A DNA stretch of 64,000 bases from Tritrichomonas musculus. Taxonomy: Eukaryota; Parabasalia; Tritrichomonadida; Tritrichomonadidae. The position numbers and the translations under genes were made by a program. The number at the start of each line of letters is the position of its first letter. Within the stretch, counting starts at the first letter, position 1. Below, in pieces: positions 21,038-31,618 of this stretch. The DNA lies in assembly GCA_039105265.1 (NCBI GenBank), contig JAPFFF010000003.1, forward strand, positions 3,100,001-3,164,000. Direction: 5' to 3'. The notes under the pieces were generated by a model. That model made no database searches. It saw only the letters and a program-made list of their open reading frames with translations, and was not told the origin of the DNA.

Positions 21038-22438
21038 TCAATTTCTTTTGGGCTTAAGCTTTGATAGAACAGTCATTATTGTTTCTTTCTCAATAAAAAT
21101 CACAGTTGCAGCAAACAAAGGCAAAAGTGCAGCGCATACTTTAAGTTTGAGTTTATTTCCAAGCAAAGCCATACATGCAAATGCTAAAATAATTACGAAA
21201 TTAGGGAAAAGGTTCCTAATAGGTCCACATTCTTTGAATATCACAGATAGAGCCATTATACTTCGAATAAGCATCGCTATTCCATTTGAATAAATTGCTC
21301 CACTTGGTCCATATTTTTTGCCTAAAAAATAAGTCAAAGTTAAATAGAGTCCGTTAACAGCTGCCAAAATAACGTTATATATTTCCAATTTATTTTGAGG
21401 TAGCCTAGCATTTGGAAAAGCTTCAGAAATACCATTTAAAGCAATTAAAGGTAAAACACGACATGTTGCAGAAAGAACAACTCTCGCTTCATCAGTTGAC
21501 CACTTCTTACCATATACTAATGAGAGAACAGTTGGACCAAGATTAGGCCCAAAGGCTGCTGCAAACAAACCGACGTAAAGTACGACACGAGTAAATGTTG
21601 AAATGACATCGATTGGCGGATTTTTTTGTGACGCACAAAGATTATATACAGACATTTCTATTGGTGCAAATATTATTCGAGCTACGAGAGAGCAAAGGTC
21701 GCTAACGAGACCATAAACTCCGATTTGACTTGGAGTTGTAATTTGAAGGAGGATCATTCTTTCGCCTTGCGAGAAAAGCCATTGTAGTATTGTTTGAAAT
21801 GCAAATGGGCGAAGTGAGCGAAGTTCACGTTTTGTGGGTAGTTCGATATAAGGAGTTCCACACATGAAAAATAGAAGTAGCACTTCGAGGATTCCATAAA
21901 GTAAGTATGAAAATCCGAATATGATCATTAGATCGAAAGTACTTTTGTATAAAAATTTGGTGAGTAAAACAGTTGTGAGACTTTTCGTAAGAAAACATAT
22001 GGCTGTGGCTCGTGAGGATGGCTTAGGTTGTAATTGTGCTAATTGTGGAACTGCCCAGATTTCACCTACTAATTCTAATAATGATCCGATAATAGTCATA
22101 ATAACGGCTATTAGGTAGCCATCAATGTGGATAGCGGATGAAGAGCGGTAATTGACGTAAAAAATAAAAGGTGAAATGATTGATCCAATAATTAATGGAA
22201 ATAATGAATATTTGTAATATGTTGCCTCTTCTTTCCCAGATTTTGCTGATGCTTTCCTGACACCGTCGCGCGCCCAAAAAATAATTGTTTCGTTGATTAA
22301 TGTTAATCGAACACTCCAAATACCAAATAAATCTGGTTCAAGTAAACGAACAAGAATTTGATTAGATAGAAAACTGAGAATTCTGGCTAAAAATTGCGAA
22401 AGAAATGTCGATGACCAAAAATTAAGAAAAGATTCCAT
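21038..22438 (-). CDS. RFT1: RFT1-like ER membrane protein (dolichol-linked oligosaccharide translocation)
   Basis: The 466-residue protein has about 12-14 hydrophobic segments. Signature blocks are NQILVRLLEPDLFGIWSVRLTL (about 27-48), FWARDGVRKA (about 54-63) and GERMILLQ...IGVYGLVSDLCSLVARIIFAPIE (about 223-258), which match the RFT1 family. RFT1 acts in the ER membrane in N-glycan synthesis, helping supply Man5GlcNAc2-PP-dolichol to the lumenal side; its exact role (flippase or helper) is debated. The length is somewhat short of the 540 or so residues of animal RFT1 but the conserved parts are present. Divergent from the NUDIX gene with about 205 bases between starts, so a shared promoter region is likely. 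Confidence 0.92.
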   Translation of the reverse strand: MESFLNFWSSTFLSQFLARILSFLSNQILVRLLEPDLFGIWSVRLTLINETIIFWARDGVRKASAKSGKEEATYYKYSLFPLIIGSIISPFIFYVNYRSSSAIHIDGYLIAVIMTIIGSLLELVGEIWAVPQLAQLQPKPSSRATAICFLTKSLTTVLLTKFLYKSTFDLMIIFGFSYLLYGILEVLLLFFMCGTPYIELPTKRELRSLRPFAFQTILQWLFSQGERMILLQITTPSQIGVYGLVSDLCSLVARIIFAPIEMSVYNLCASQKNPPIDVISTFTRVVLYVGLFAAAFGPNLGPTVLSLVYGKKWSTDEARVVLSATCRVLPLIALNGISEAFPNARLPQNKLEIYNVILAAVNGLYLTLTYFLGKKYGPSGAIYSNGIAMLIRSIMALSVIFKECGPIRNLFPNFVIILAFACMALLGNKLKLKVCAALLPLFAATVIFIEKETIMTVLSKLKPKRN

Positions 22439-22643
22439 TTATTTAAATAAATTGAGTTTATTCAAATTAATTATTCATATCTTTAAAAATAAATAAAATA
22501 AAATATTTAAAACATCATATTTTAATCTAATAGTTAAGATTGCATTTAAATAAGTATGTTTTTTATATTGTGAATTTGAATTTCTAAAGATATGGCTTTT
22601 TTATTAGAATTGAATTCAATCAAATCTCAAATTGCAAATTCAT

Positions 22644-23366
22644 ATGAATTTCAAAATTGACGAATCAATTATTAAATATCCAAAAGATTTATCAAAAAAT
22701 TTGATATCAAAATCAATATTGCTTCCTATGTGGTCACAGCAATTAGACGAAAATATTAAAATTAATGCAGTTGATATTATTACAGCTGATATATTTCCAG
22801 GGAATAGAATTGGATTTTTTGAAGCGAATATTAACTATACATCCAATTCACATAATGACACATCGAGAATTATGATGTCAGGTGGTTCTGCCTCAATAGT
22901 TGTTTTAATTCGTTGCACACAAACAAATGAAATTCACACTGTTCTTGTTAGGCAGCCACGAATTGGATCAGGCCAATTAATCTATGAATACCCAGCTGGT
23001 TTAACAGACGATTCAACTGATTTTCGCTTAACTGCTGTTCGTGAGTTAGAAGAAGAATGTGGAATTATAGCAAGTGTTGACGAGGTAATTAATATAAATG
23101 ATCTTGTGTATGAAAAAAATCTCAAATTTTATACCAATGCTCAAATGTTTTATGAAGAAGCTTCTGTATTTTTAGTTGTCAAAAAAATGTCACTTGAAGA
23201 AATTAAAGCTATTGAAGGGAGAAATGGCGGAGTTGATGAAGAAGAACAAATCACACTTCACGTTAGCTTGTTTAATGATGTTATAAATTTAACCCCTGAT
23301 CCAGCAACAATATCAATTACGTTCTTACTACAAAAGCTAATCAAAGAAGGAAAAATCACTATTTAG
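22644..23366 (+). CDS. NUDIX hydrolase, ADP-sugar pyrophosphatase-like
   Basis: The protein has 240 residues from the ATG at 22644 (a longer frame starts only with TTG). The NUDIX box is GLTDDSTDFRLTAVRELEEE followed by CGI, about residues 117-139. The REUxEExGU part is complete, including the metal-binding glutamates, but the glutamate expected seven residues before that arginine is a threonine. Upstream, VLVRQPRIGSGQLIYEYPAG matches the E-x-PAG entry of the ADP-ribose/ADP-sugar pyrophosphatase branch, and an extra N-terminal domain of about 80 residues fits the same group. Probable reaction: hydrolysis of a nucleoside diphosphate sugar to a sugar phosphate and NMP. No targeting signal is visible. 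Confidence 0.87.
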   Translation: MNFKIDESIIKYPKDLSKNLISKSILLPMWSQQLDENIKINAVDIITADIFPGNRIGFFEANINYTSNSHNDTSRIMMSGGSASIVVLIRCTQTNEIHTVLVRQPRIGSGQLIYEYPAGLTDDSTDFRLTAVRELEEECGIIASVDEVININDLVYEKNLKFYTNAQMFYEEASVFLVVKKMSLEEIKAIEGRNGGVDEEEQITLHVSLFNDVINLTPDPATISITFLLQKLIKEGKITI

Positions 23367-23688
23367 ATTCAAGTACTATTTATGTAATATTATAACCAGA
23401 AAAAAAATTGTAATTTAAATTTATCATTTATGTTATTTCTATACCATGATTTCTTCCTTGAAGGAGATGCGATTATAAAAGTTATTTCTACTATTTCTAT
23501 ATGTTTAATTTTTTTTGATATTTTTGATCATGAATTATATATATATTAAATTAAACAAAGAGATTTTATAAAAGCAGAAATTAATTTCTGATACTCCATA
23601 CTCGATCAAGCCCAATGATTATCATTCTGAAAAGTGCTTACCTTTCACTCTTTTTCAATTAATTAGCATTGAAAAAGTTTATGATATA
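23367..23688. other. Intergenic stretch with putative leader of the RING gene
   Basis: TCACT at 23645-23649 is a candidate initiator for the RING gene, 42 bases before its ATG. Nothing else was recognised. Confidence 0.4.
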
Positions 23689-23955
23689 ATGGAGTCTAAA
23701 GATAAATTTTCGTCAAAATCGAATGACAGCGCACAGCAAAAAAACGATGAAAAGTCGGAAGATAAAAAAAATTTATATGATGATTCAATTATTTTATGCA
23801 AAATTTGTCTTACGAATAGAATTGATACAATAATTACACCATGCTATCATGCATGTCTATGCCATGATTGCTGGGATAAAATGCCTGTTCCAAAACGGTG
23901 CCCAATTTGCAGAGGATTTGTAATTAACACTTTACACGTTATTATTGATTCTTAG
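23689..23955 (+). CDS. Small RING-finger (C3HC4) protein, MDM2/IAP-type tail
   Basis: The protein has 88 residues. A polar, Ser/Lys/Asp-rich N-terminus (1-34) precedes one RING finger (37-76): C-x2-C (CKIC), then C-x-H (PCYHAC), C-x2-C (CHDC) and C-x2-C (CPIC). The chain ends ten or so residues after the last cysteine in a short hydrophobic strand (VINTLHVIIDS), as in the MDM2, IAP and Mind-bomb RINGs, where that tail makes the RING dimer. Probable E3 ubiquitin ligase, or a partner of a larger RING protein. The related RING at the end of the ankyrin gene (62195-64000) has the same tail. A two-codon ORF (ATG ATA TAA, 23681-23689) overlaps the start codon by one base. Confidence 0.87.
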   Translation: MESKDKFSSKSNDSAQQKNDEKSEDKKNLYDDSIILCKICLTNRIDTIITPCYHACLCHDCWDKMPVPKRCPICRGFVINTLHVIIDS

Positions 23956-24775
23956 GGTTTTTATCTTTTATTCAATGGATTTCAACTAACCTCAAGAAAA
24001 TATATTTAGGCATGTAGATTTCAAAGAAAGAAACATTTTTGCAAACTTTTTATACTTTCATTTTCTCAAATTTCAAAAAGTTATAAAAAGTAAAGGAAAT
24101 TTTTAAGATTTTATTAATTGTTGCCACAAGGACATATCAAATGAGTTTTTTATTTGGATCTTAAATAAAAACAACTTTTTGAAACAATATCTGATATTTT
24201 TATTATTTGATCTTTTGTTTTGTATCTTTCTTCAATGAAATTTATAAAATATGTCATTAAGTAGATACGCTATGATGTAATTTTGACATATTTTTTAAAT
24301 TTATAATGAATATTATAACTATACTCAGCTAAAAATCTTAATATTAATATGAATTGCTTTGGTTAATATTTAATCATCAAGACATAAAGAATTTTTACTA
24401 CATCTTATCCTTTTCATTTACAAATAAGAAGGAATTAATGTTTTATTATCTATGATTTAAGAATAAGCCAGCGAAGTTATTTACTTCGCATGCAACCAAA
24501 AACTACGCATAAAGAAATCAATACAATTATCATATCATAAAAGATCATGATTCGTTTTTTTCAATATAACAGCTTTATCAATTAATAATAATCTGTGGAA
24601 TCATTTATGATTTTATGTAATCTCTCAAAAGCATATTAACGTCTTAGTTTTTTTCATTACATACTCTTAGCTAACTTAAATTCATCTATATTCCCATTTA
24701 TTGATTGAATGATGATAATCGAATAAACTTGTTTTTATTTTTAAAAATAAATTCAATAGTTTATATGCAAAATTT
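23956..24775. other. AT-rich intergenic stretch
   Basis: No gene or RNA recognised. Confidence 0.5.
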
Positions 24776-26068
24776 ATGGAAAGTACAAGTTTACCGATTG
24801 AGAATTGCTACAGCACACCGCATCCTCTTCATTTTGACAAGGAAGGCAATTTTCGTATTTTAACTTTAAGCGATATTCATGGTGAAACTGATCAAGATAT
24901 TGAATCTACGTTATTTATCCAAGAAATTATACAAAAAACTAAGCCGAATTTAATTGTTTTACTTGGAGATCAAATATCCAAGATTAAAAATGAAGGTAAT
25001 AATATTCAAATAGCAATTGCTAATGTTATGAAACCAATTACTGAAAGTAAAATACCTTTTGCAGTAGTTTTTGGTAACCATGACATTGATTGTGGCATGA
25101 CTCTCGAAGAACAAATGGAAATATATCAATCATATCCTGGCTGTTTAGCACGACCTAATAATATTATTAATCAAAATCTAGATTCCTCAAAAATTCAAAA
25201 TGACATCTTATTCAACTATGAAACAGAAAATATATCGGTGTCAGGTTGTGGGAATTACAATCTTTTAATCAAAGACTCAAAAAAAGAAAAATTCATTTTT
25301 AATCTATGGTTTGCAGATTCAGGCAGCGTTGATTCAATTTTTATCAAACCAGATCAAGTTGAATGGTACGACAAAGTCTATCAAAAAATGCTACACGAAG
25401 TTAATCTCTACAATGAAGGATCAGATACTATTCCTAAACAAATTCATTCGCTTTGGTTTATGCACCGGTCAATTGATGAAATATACAATTTTTTCAATAC
25501 ATCGGACTTCCCAGTAAATACTACAGCTGTTTCAAAAGGATATAGATTTGGATCATATCTTTCTCTGAAAACAAAGAAAGATAACCCAAAGCTTCGCTTT
25601 GAAGCAGGAGGTTTACTTCTTGAAGGACCAGATCTTCCAGATTTTCGTGAAAACGTATCTGATTTGTATAATCATTGGCTGAGGAACGGAGATGTTTTGG
25701 GAGCTTGTTTTGGTCATGATCATGGCAACTCATTCTATGGCTTTACAGAAGATAATATTGGACTTGGCTTTGATTCAGCTGCAGGATTTAGTCACGCATA
25801 TCCATTTCCAGGTGTTGAACGAGGTGCAAGAATTTTTGATATAAATGAAAAAGACACAACAAGATATTGTACCCAAATGATTTATTGCAGTGAAATATTG
25901 AAAAATAAAAAAATCGGAATTCTTGAAAAAATGATTACACATGGCCACTATTCAGAAGCCATTGTATTTCTAAAAAAAGCTTTATTTCCAAGATTTCTTC
26001 AGAAAATTGTTGGTAAGAAAGTACTCGGATTTTTGAAGAAAAGTTTTTGTCCAGAACACATGAAATAA
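24776..26068 (+). CDS. Calcineurin-like metallophosphoesterase (Dcr2/purple acid phosphatase branch)
   Basis: The protein has 430 residues. The five metal-ligand blocks are present: D-I-H (33-35), G-D-Q (64-66), G-N-H-D (100-103), a histidine in LWFMHRS (about 227) and G-H-D-H-G-N (about 320). The pattern of a leading RILTLSDIHGE, then LLGDQIS and FAVVFGNHD, resembles fungal and plant Dcr2-like/PAP-like phosphatases. No clear signal peptide or membrane anchor is seen, so a cytosolic enzyme is likely; the substrate cannot be told. The C-terminal 70 residues are basic and helical. Confidence 0.88.
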   Translation: MESTSLPIENCYSTPHPLHFDKEGNFRILTLSDIHGETDQDIESTLFIQEIIQKTKPNLIVLLGDQISKIKNEGNNIQIAIANVMKPITESKIPFAVVFGNHDIDCGMTLEEQMEIYQSYPGCLARPNNIINQNLDSSKIQNDILFNYETENISVSGCGNYNLLIKDSKKEKFIFNLWFADSGSVDSIFIKPDQVEWYDKVYQKMLHEVNLYNEGSDTIPKQIHSLWFMHRSIDEIYNFFNTSDFPVNTTAVSKGYRFGSYLSLKTKKDNPKLRFEAGGLLLEGPDLPDFRENVSDLYNHWLRNGDVLGACFGHDHGNSFYGFTEDNIGLGFDSAAGFSHAYPFPGVERGARIFDINEKDTTRYCTQMIYCSEILKNKKIGILEKMITHGHYSEAIVFLKKALFPRFLQKIVGKKVLGFLKKSFCPEHMK

Positions 26069-26467
26069 GATAATCATTCAATTTATAATAAATAGCATTA
26101 ATTAATTATCAAGCTTGGTTCACTTCTGATGATAATTATGGTGCATTGATGATATTTCCTTATTTTTTATTTAGACTTAGATACTCATGTTTCTATTTCT
26201 ACTTTTATTATTATTATTATTAAAATCTCAAGCAATTCTCTGTATTTGCAACTACAGGGAAAAAAAAAACGTCATTAGCCTTTTAAAAATACATTCTCTA
26301 ATGAATAAAATATATCATTGTAAAACCATGAGCTGTGGTTACCTTTTTCAGGTAAAAAGAAAACGATTAAATACTTAATAATATAATAAAATTAAAGAAA
26401 AATAAAAACAGACAAATTTTTAATTTCAATAATTAAAATAAATTCACAAAGCATGGCGAACTTTATT
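26069..26467. other. Intergenic stretch between convergent genes
   Basis: It contains a short (ATT)n run near 26207. No gene seen. Confidence 0.45.
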
Positions 26468-29400
26468 CTAAAAAGATGTAACACTATTATTATTATTATT
26501 ACTATTATTATTGTTGAAATGATAGTTATTGACTCTTGTTGGGCTGACTATACCGTTTAAATTTTGATTTCTGTTTCTATTTGGACTGGTATAAGTATTT
26601 GTGTAATTATTTGTATTCGTATTATTGTTAGTATTTGCATAAGCATTTGTATTTGTATTGGTATTCCTTTTTGGACTTGTATAATTATTTGTATTTCTAC
26701 TTGGACTTGTATAATTATTTGTATTTCTACTTGGACTTGCGTAATTATTTGTATTTATATTTGGACTTGTCTTATCTAAATTCAAACTATTATTTGCTGA
26801 TGTAACTGTCAAAGATAGATCATTTGAACGTTGAAGTACTAAATCTGCGATCTTATCCTGCAATTCTGCGATTTTTCTTGTATTTTCACCATCTTCACGA
26901 AGATATTTCTTGGCCTCATGCTCAACTTCTTCATTCTTCTTAGATAATTCACGCATTTCATCACGTTGCCTCTTCAGTAAATCTTCATACATTCCAATTA
27001 TTTCTTTCATACTTTTCTTTATTTCATGTAATCTTTTGTCTCTTGATTCAATTTTTTGTGCAAGGATTTTATTTTCATCTTCATATCGTTTTTTGAGTAA
27101 TTTGATTTCTTGATCTTTTTGTTTTTCCATATGATTTGTAGCATTCTTTAAACGTTTGTCAAATTGTTTGTCACGTTCATTGAGTAAGTTTTGGAGTCTG
27201 TCACGTTCTGCAATAATTACAAGAGCGTTTTTCTCAGTTTCTTCGTTCTTTTCATGGAAGCATTCGAATGCTTCTTGAAGTGCTTCACTTGTTGCGTTTG
27301 CATCATCAAGTTGCTGCATGAGCTTCTTTATCTCATTTTTATAATTATTTATTTCTTCACGTAGTTTACGAGTATTAACATCATTATTCCTGTCATTTGG
27401 AACGCTGTTAATGCGCTCTCCAAAAATGCTATCATCATTTTCTTGGTGTTGATCTATATCATCATTATTATAGTTCTTATTCTCATTATTTTCATTTTCT
27501 GAATATGAGAAAGAACTAAGATTAACAGTATCATCGTCATCATTATTGTAATCTTCTTCGTTGTTGTTTTTGTTGCCATTAGATGGGCTCGTGTTTTTAC
27601 TTGGAGTGCTTTGCTGGGTACTTTTAGCTTGACATTCTGTTTCTGTAAGATTTCCGTTGCGGTTTTGAACATTCTTGCTTTGTGCTGATAAAAAGTTTGG
27701 TAGATCAACGAGTTTTCCTTTGAATCCTGCTGACTGTTTAGCAGTTGATGAAAACTCATTGACATTTGTGACAAATGCCTCAAGAAATTCAGCATTATCC
27801 TTTTGCGGATCAAATCTTTGGAATTCTGAATTGTAGAACTTTCTGAGCTTTTGGAGTGATTGATGAATATCATCAATATATTGGGCTGCATCATTTGCTG
27901 AGGCTGGATGATCGGGGTCAAATGACATATTCTTGTAAATTGAATTGAAGAAGCGAGCGTCTGACTCACTAATTTTCCTTTGTTTGATGATTACCGAAAG
28001 CAAAATTGCCAAAGCTGCAAGCTCATTATCTGCTCCTCGACTTTCTTGATCTGCAATAAGGAGATCAGCACCATCCAAATCGAAAATAGAGTCGTAAAGG
28101 ATAATTTCATCAAAACCTATATCGCTGTCTTTTAATTTTTCATAAGCAACTTGTCGTGTGTCTTCAACTGCCTTCAAAACAAATTCTTTGAGTTCTTTAT
28201 CTTTGAAAATAGAAGCTGTTGAATATTCTTTATTGCTCTTTGATTCAGATACTTCTTTTTCTTCTTCTTCACTTTTTGCGTCCTCATTTTGGCTTTTCTC
28301 TTCTTTATTTGAATCTTTTTCTTCATCTTTAGAAAGAAGATATGGAGCTGCATAATCTTCATTTATAAGATGAGTTATAAAACGAGCTTGAGCATCAATC
28401 GTTGATCTGAATCTGTTCAGTAAATTCTCTTGCTCTTGAATAGTTTGAGATATGTTTGGAAGATCACTTGGCTTGATGTTAGCTTTTTTGAAAAGATGTG
28501 CAATTGTCCTCAATGACTTTTGCATTTCTTGAACTTGATCACTATTGTCATTAATACTGTTATCATTGTTATTATCAGTTTTATTACTTTGATTACTTTT
28601 GCTTTTATTATCATTTTCATTATTGGAGGTTGTATCTTCATTGTTAGGTTGCTGATTTGCGCTTTCAAAGACATCATTGAATGTGCTTGTGCTATTTTCT
28701 TCGAAGTCAGAAAGATTGAAATTACCTTTCGGACTGGTAGGAGATTGCTGTTTAGGACTCGAAGCACTTTTCTTTTGAGATGATCTTGATTGATATGATT
28801 TATTATTTGGTTGCTCTTGATTTAAAAGTTTTTCAATCCTATGTTTGAGTTCATCAATTTCTTTTTCACTTTTCTCTTTTTGAGCATTTGCTGTAACTAA
28901 TTCCTGAGAAATTCGCTGGTTTTCATTTATTAATTCGGTTATGGTTTCAAGATTTTTTTCATTGCTATCAGTCAGATCAATCATCCTATCTCTTAATACA
29001 TTATTTTCTTCCTTGAGTGATGAGTTTGCTTTTTCAAATTTCCTTTTGCTTGGAGATTGAGATTTAAGACTCTTTATTTGGCTGTTAAGTCTGTTTATAG
29101 TTGCATTATCTTCAGTAATTCGACTTTCAAGTGTCTTTAATAATGATTTTGCTTTTCTGAGAAGATCTTTTTGCTCTTTATTTTTTTGTTGCAATTTTTC
29201 AATTCCTTCATCCTTTTCATTCGTTTCTTTCATCATACTATCAATTTGAGCAGAGAGATTCAATCCTTTGTCAGTTTCGAGTTTAAGATCAAGCATTGCA
29301 GTTTTATATTGATCACCAATTCCTTCTTTTTGAACTGTGAGCTTTGAAACTTCGTCTTCGCGTGTTCTTTTCAATTCATTGAATTTTTTCTGTAAATTAT

Positions 29401-29830
29401 CATTTTCACTTCTCAATTCTATAATTTCATCTCTTAGAGATTCAACTTGGTCCTTGTGATTTTTCATTTCAGTTGAGTAAACAGCTATTTGCTGATGTAA
29501 ATCAGTGATTTTTTCTCTCATAACTTCTGGATCATCGAATTCAGAATCAGATGCCAATCTCTTTTGTCTTACAACACGATTAGTTTGGAAATCAGAAACA
29601 TATATATCATTATTTTCAGATGCGAGAGTTGAGCATGCGCGTATAATAAGTTGAATTTCATCTTTCTTTAGTTCACGATGTTCTGAAGCATTTAATAAAT
29701 CAGTCATCAAATCAGATATCTTTTGGAGATGGGGATGGTTACTGAACGATAGAGGCTGCGTTTGATTATCTTCAGGATAAAATTCGTCTAGGTATGATAA
29801 TAAATTAGCGTATAGCTTATCTTGGCTCAT
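26468..29830 (-). CDS. Large coiled-coil protein with Asn-rich C-terminal repeats
   Basis: The protein has 1120 residues from the ATG at 29830 (the longer frame starts with TTG). The N-terminal 85 or so residues are globular (DKLYANLLSYLDEFYPED, possibly a LisH-like dimerisation element). Coiled coil follows at about 95-340, then a Ser/Asn/Asp-rich linker, a mostly helical middle (about 430-690) and a second coiled coil (about 810-1010). The C-terminal 100 residues consist of degenerate N-T-N-N-Y-T-S-P-S/K-R-N repeats (26560-26780). Such proteins are often annotated as viral A-type-inclusion-like in trichomonads, a label that means only long coiled coil. A cytoskeletal or centrosome-type scaffold is plausible. 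No catalytic motif. Confidence 0.85.
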   Translation of the reverse strand: MSQDKLYANLLSYLDEFYPEDNQTQPLSFSNHPHLQKISDLMTDLLNASEHRELKKDEIQLIIRACSTLASENNDIYVSDFQTNRVVRQKRLASDSEFDDPEVMREKITDLHQQIAVYSTEMKNHKDQVESLRDEIIELRSENDNLQKKFNELKRTREDEVSKLTVQKEGIGDQYKTAMLDLKLETDKGLNLSAQIDSMMKETNEKDEGIEKLQQKNKEQKDLLRKAKSLLKTLESRITEDNATINRLNSQIKSLKSQSPSKRKFEKANSSLKEENNVLRDRMIDLTDSNEKNLETITELINENQRISQELVTANAQKEKSEKEIDELKHRIEKLLNQEQPNNKSYQSRSSQKKSASSPKQQSPTSPKGNFNLSDFEENSTSTFNDVFESANQQPNNEDTTSNNENDNKSKSNQSNKTDNNNDNSINDNSDQVQEMQKSLRTIAHLFKKANIKPSDLPNISQTIQEQENLLNRFRSTIDAQARFITHLINEDYAAPYLLSKDEEKDSNKEEKSQNEDAKSEEEEKEVSESKSNKEYSTASIFKDKELKEFVLKAVEDTRQVAYEKLKDSDIGFDEIILYDSIFDLDGADLLIADQESRGADNELAALAILLSVIIKQRKISESDARFFNSIYKNMSFDPDHPASANDAAQYIDDIHQSLQKLRKFYNSEFQRFDPQKDNAEFLEAFVTNVNEFSSTAKQSAGFKGKLVDLPNFLSAQSKNVQNRNGNLTETECQAKSTQQSTPSKNTSPSNGNKNNNEEDYNNDDDDTVNLSSFSYSENENNENKNYNNDDIDQHQENDDSIFGERINSVPNDRNNDVNTRKLREEINNYKNEIKKLMQQLDDANATSEALQEAFECFHEKNEETEKNALVIIAERDRLQNLLNERDKQFDKRLKNATNHMEKQKDQEIKLLKKRYEDENKILAQKIESRDKRLHEIKKSMKEIIGMYEDLLKRQRDEMRELSKKNEEVEHEAKKYLREDGENTRKIAELQDKIADLVLQRSNDLSLTVTSANNSLNLDKTSPNINTNNYASPSRNTNNYTSPSRNTNNYTSPKRNTNTNTNAYANTNNNTNTNNYTNTYTSPNRNRNQNLNGIVSPTRVNNYHFNNNNSNNNNNSVTSF
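26555..26790 (-). repeat. Codon-based repeat encoding Asn/Thr/Ser-Pro units
   Basis: Imperfect tandem copies of a unit of about 30 bases (three clear ones at 26690-26780) encode NTNNYTSPSR-like peptides inside the coiled-coil gene. They are followed by TTATT runs that encode Asn tracts. Confidence 0.75.
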
Positions 29831-30299
29831 AAAACTTAAGTTTTTAACAGACAATTTTAAGTACAATAAACGGTTTCACAAAATACCGTTTATTACTCTG
29901 AAAAATCTGGAATGATATGAATTTTCTAAGACATATGATTTTCATAAATTATCTTATAAATCACTTTTTTAAATCAAGTTTATTGTTTTACTCAAAATTA
30001 TCACGAGAAAAAAAAGCCCTCCATTTTTTCATATTCTCAAAAATTGAAGACCTTTGAATAAATTACTATTTATTCCTTTTTGCAATTATTTTTAATGAAA
30101 ATTAATAAAAAAGCAATAATTTAATTTTAATATATTAAATAAAAATTATTTTTATAATTAATATTAACATTTATTTGTGAATTAATGATGGAATATCATC
30201 ATTTTGTATATTTTACTATATTAAATGAACTCATAGAATGTAGATTTAAATGGTGCGTTTTTATGAAAAAAATAAGGTCAAAGTAAATATTTTTTCGCC
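29831..30299. other. AT-rich intergenic stretch
   Basis: Nothing recognised. Confidence 0.45.
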
Positions 30300-31140
30300 T
30301 AAACGATCAATATTGTTTTTTGAATCAATTGATTCAAATAATGTCTCTGAGACAATATCTCCTTGAAAAGTGGGTTTCAAATAATGATGGGGAAAAAAAA
30401 AGATAGAAATATGATGACAAACAAAAAATTTGAATTCATCAAGTCATTTCGAATGAACTTGTTTCAAGAACCTCAACTTCAAAAGCTTAAAAAAAGAATT
30501 TTAACCCTCCATAAGACTTTGCATCCGCATTTTATCAAATTAGCTCTTCAAAAGAGAACATTTATGAAATAATCAAAGATTTTAGTACAAACAGATATTA
30601 CACCAAAAAGTACCCAAATACCTTATGAAGTTTTTAAGACAAAATTACTTTAAATAGATAGTTGGTTAAGCCTTTCTAAATGCATTGATTTAATGTAAAA
30701 TATTGGGAAATATCAATAAATTGAAAATAGACTTGGAAAAATAATAACTCCAACAAGATAATGCACCTAGCCATAGACCTTATTTTCCATTTTTCAATTC
30801 CAACAAGTGCTTAAATGACCTCCAATGTCTCCAGATATTGATTTTGTTAATACTCAATCATTCAGGTACTTGGCCAGTAGAAGTTTTTTATATACATTCA
30901 TCGAATTAGAAAAAATAAAATTATAATAGTCTTGCAGTTTTAATTATGGATTGTTATAACTCTCATTATAAGGAGAATAAAAAACGTCAATTAAACTCAA
31001 GAAAACTTATTTATTTACAATTATACACATCACAACTCAGATCAAACTCAACCACTCAATCTTTGATTTTAACCCTCACCAAACATTTATGTCCAATTTT
31101 AAAAACTTCTTTATATCAAATATCTTAAACGATTTCATTG
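30300..31140 (+). pseudogene. Decayed Tc1/mariner transposase
   Basis: Short frames in different phases carry mariner-type sequence. At about 30748-30780 the reading LQQDNAPSHRP is the second-aspartate block of Tc1/mariner transposases. At about 30816-30846, in another frame, PPMSPDIDFVN is the block leading to the third acidic residue (normally SPDxNPIE; here the final part is changed). Upstream short frames (30363-30572) may be the DNA-binding part but are not clearly recognisable. The copy has several frameshifts and stops and cannot encode a transposase. No inverted termini were identified. Confidence 0.7.
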
Positions 31141-31618
31141 AAAATTTTTAGTAAAAAAAGAAATAGAAAAACCAAAATAACATTTAATATTATGACTTTG
31201 GTCTAGATGGTAATTTTTTTTTTATATTCGATGCTTCAACGGCAATCACTAATATACCGTTAAAACACTCTCTACTTAAAAAATTAAATAGACATTCGTC
31301 AGATTTTGCAAGTCACAACCTACCGAATAAAAAATTTTATACCGATTGACTAGTAATTGATAAATATGTTTTAGGAAAATACTGATAATAAAGGGCATAA
31401 CAGAGCTTTTCTTTTGTTGTTTAACTTGTCAAAAATGACATCCTAGTCCTCAGGGATTTTTTTTTTTTTTTTGTTTATTTGAATATTCAAATTAACTATA
31501 CGTTTTTGTTGAGTATCGTAAGTCTTCCAGGTTTGATATTTTGCAATATTGAAGGAAGAATCATCACTTACATCTCCTTCAGCTATGTCATTCAAATAAT
31601 ATTTCAGATTGTCGAAAA
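31141..31618. other. Intergenic stretch with a short coding-like relic
   Basis: Around 31201-31350 a plus-strand reading (FDASTAITNIPLKHSLL) looks like protein but has no start and ends at a stop; I do not recognise it. It may be another transposon fragment. The rest is AT-rich, ending with the MITE target site at 31611-31618. Confidence 0.35.

Noticed and set aside
27454-28783. Frames opposite or overlapping the large coiled-coil gene (171, 87 and 85 codons)
   Set aside because: Shadows of the coiled-coil gene with biased composition.
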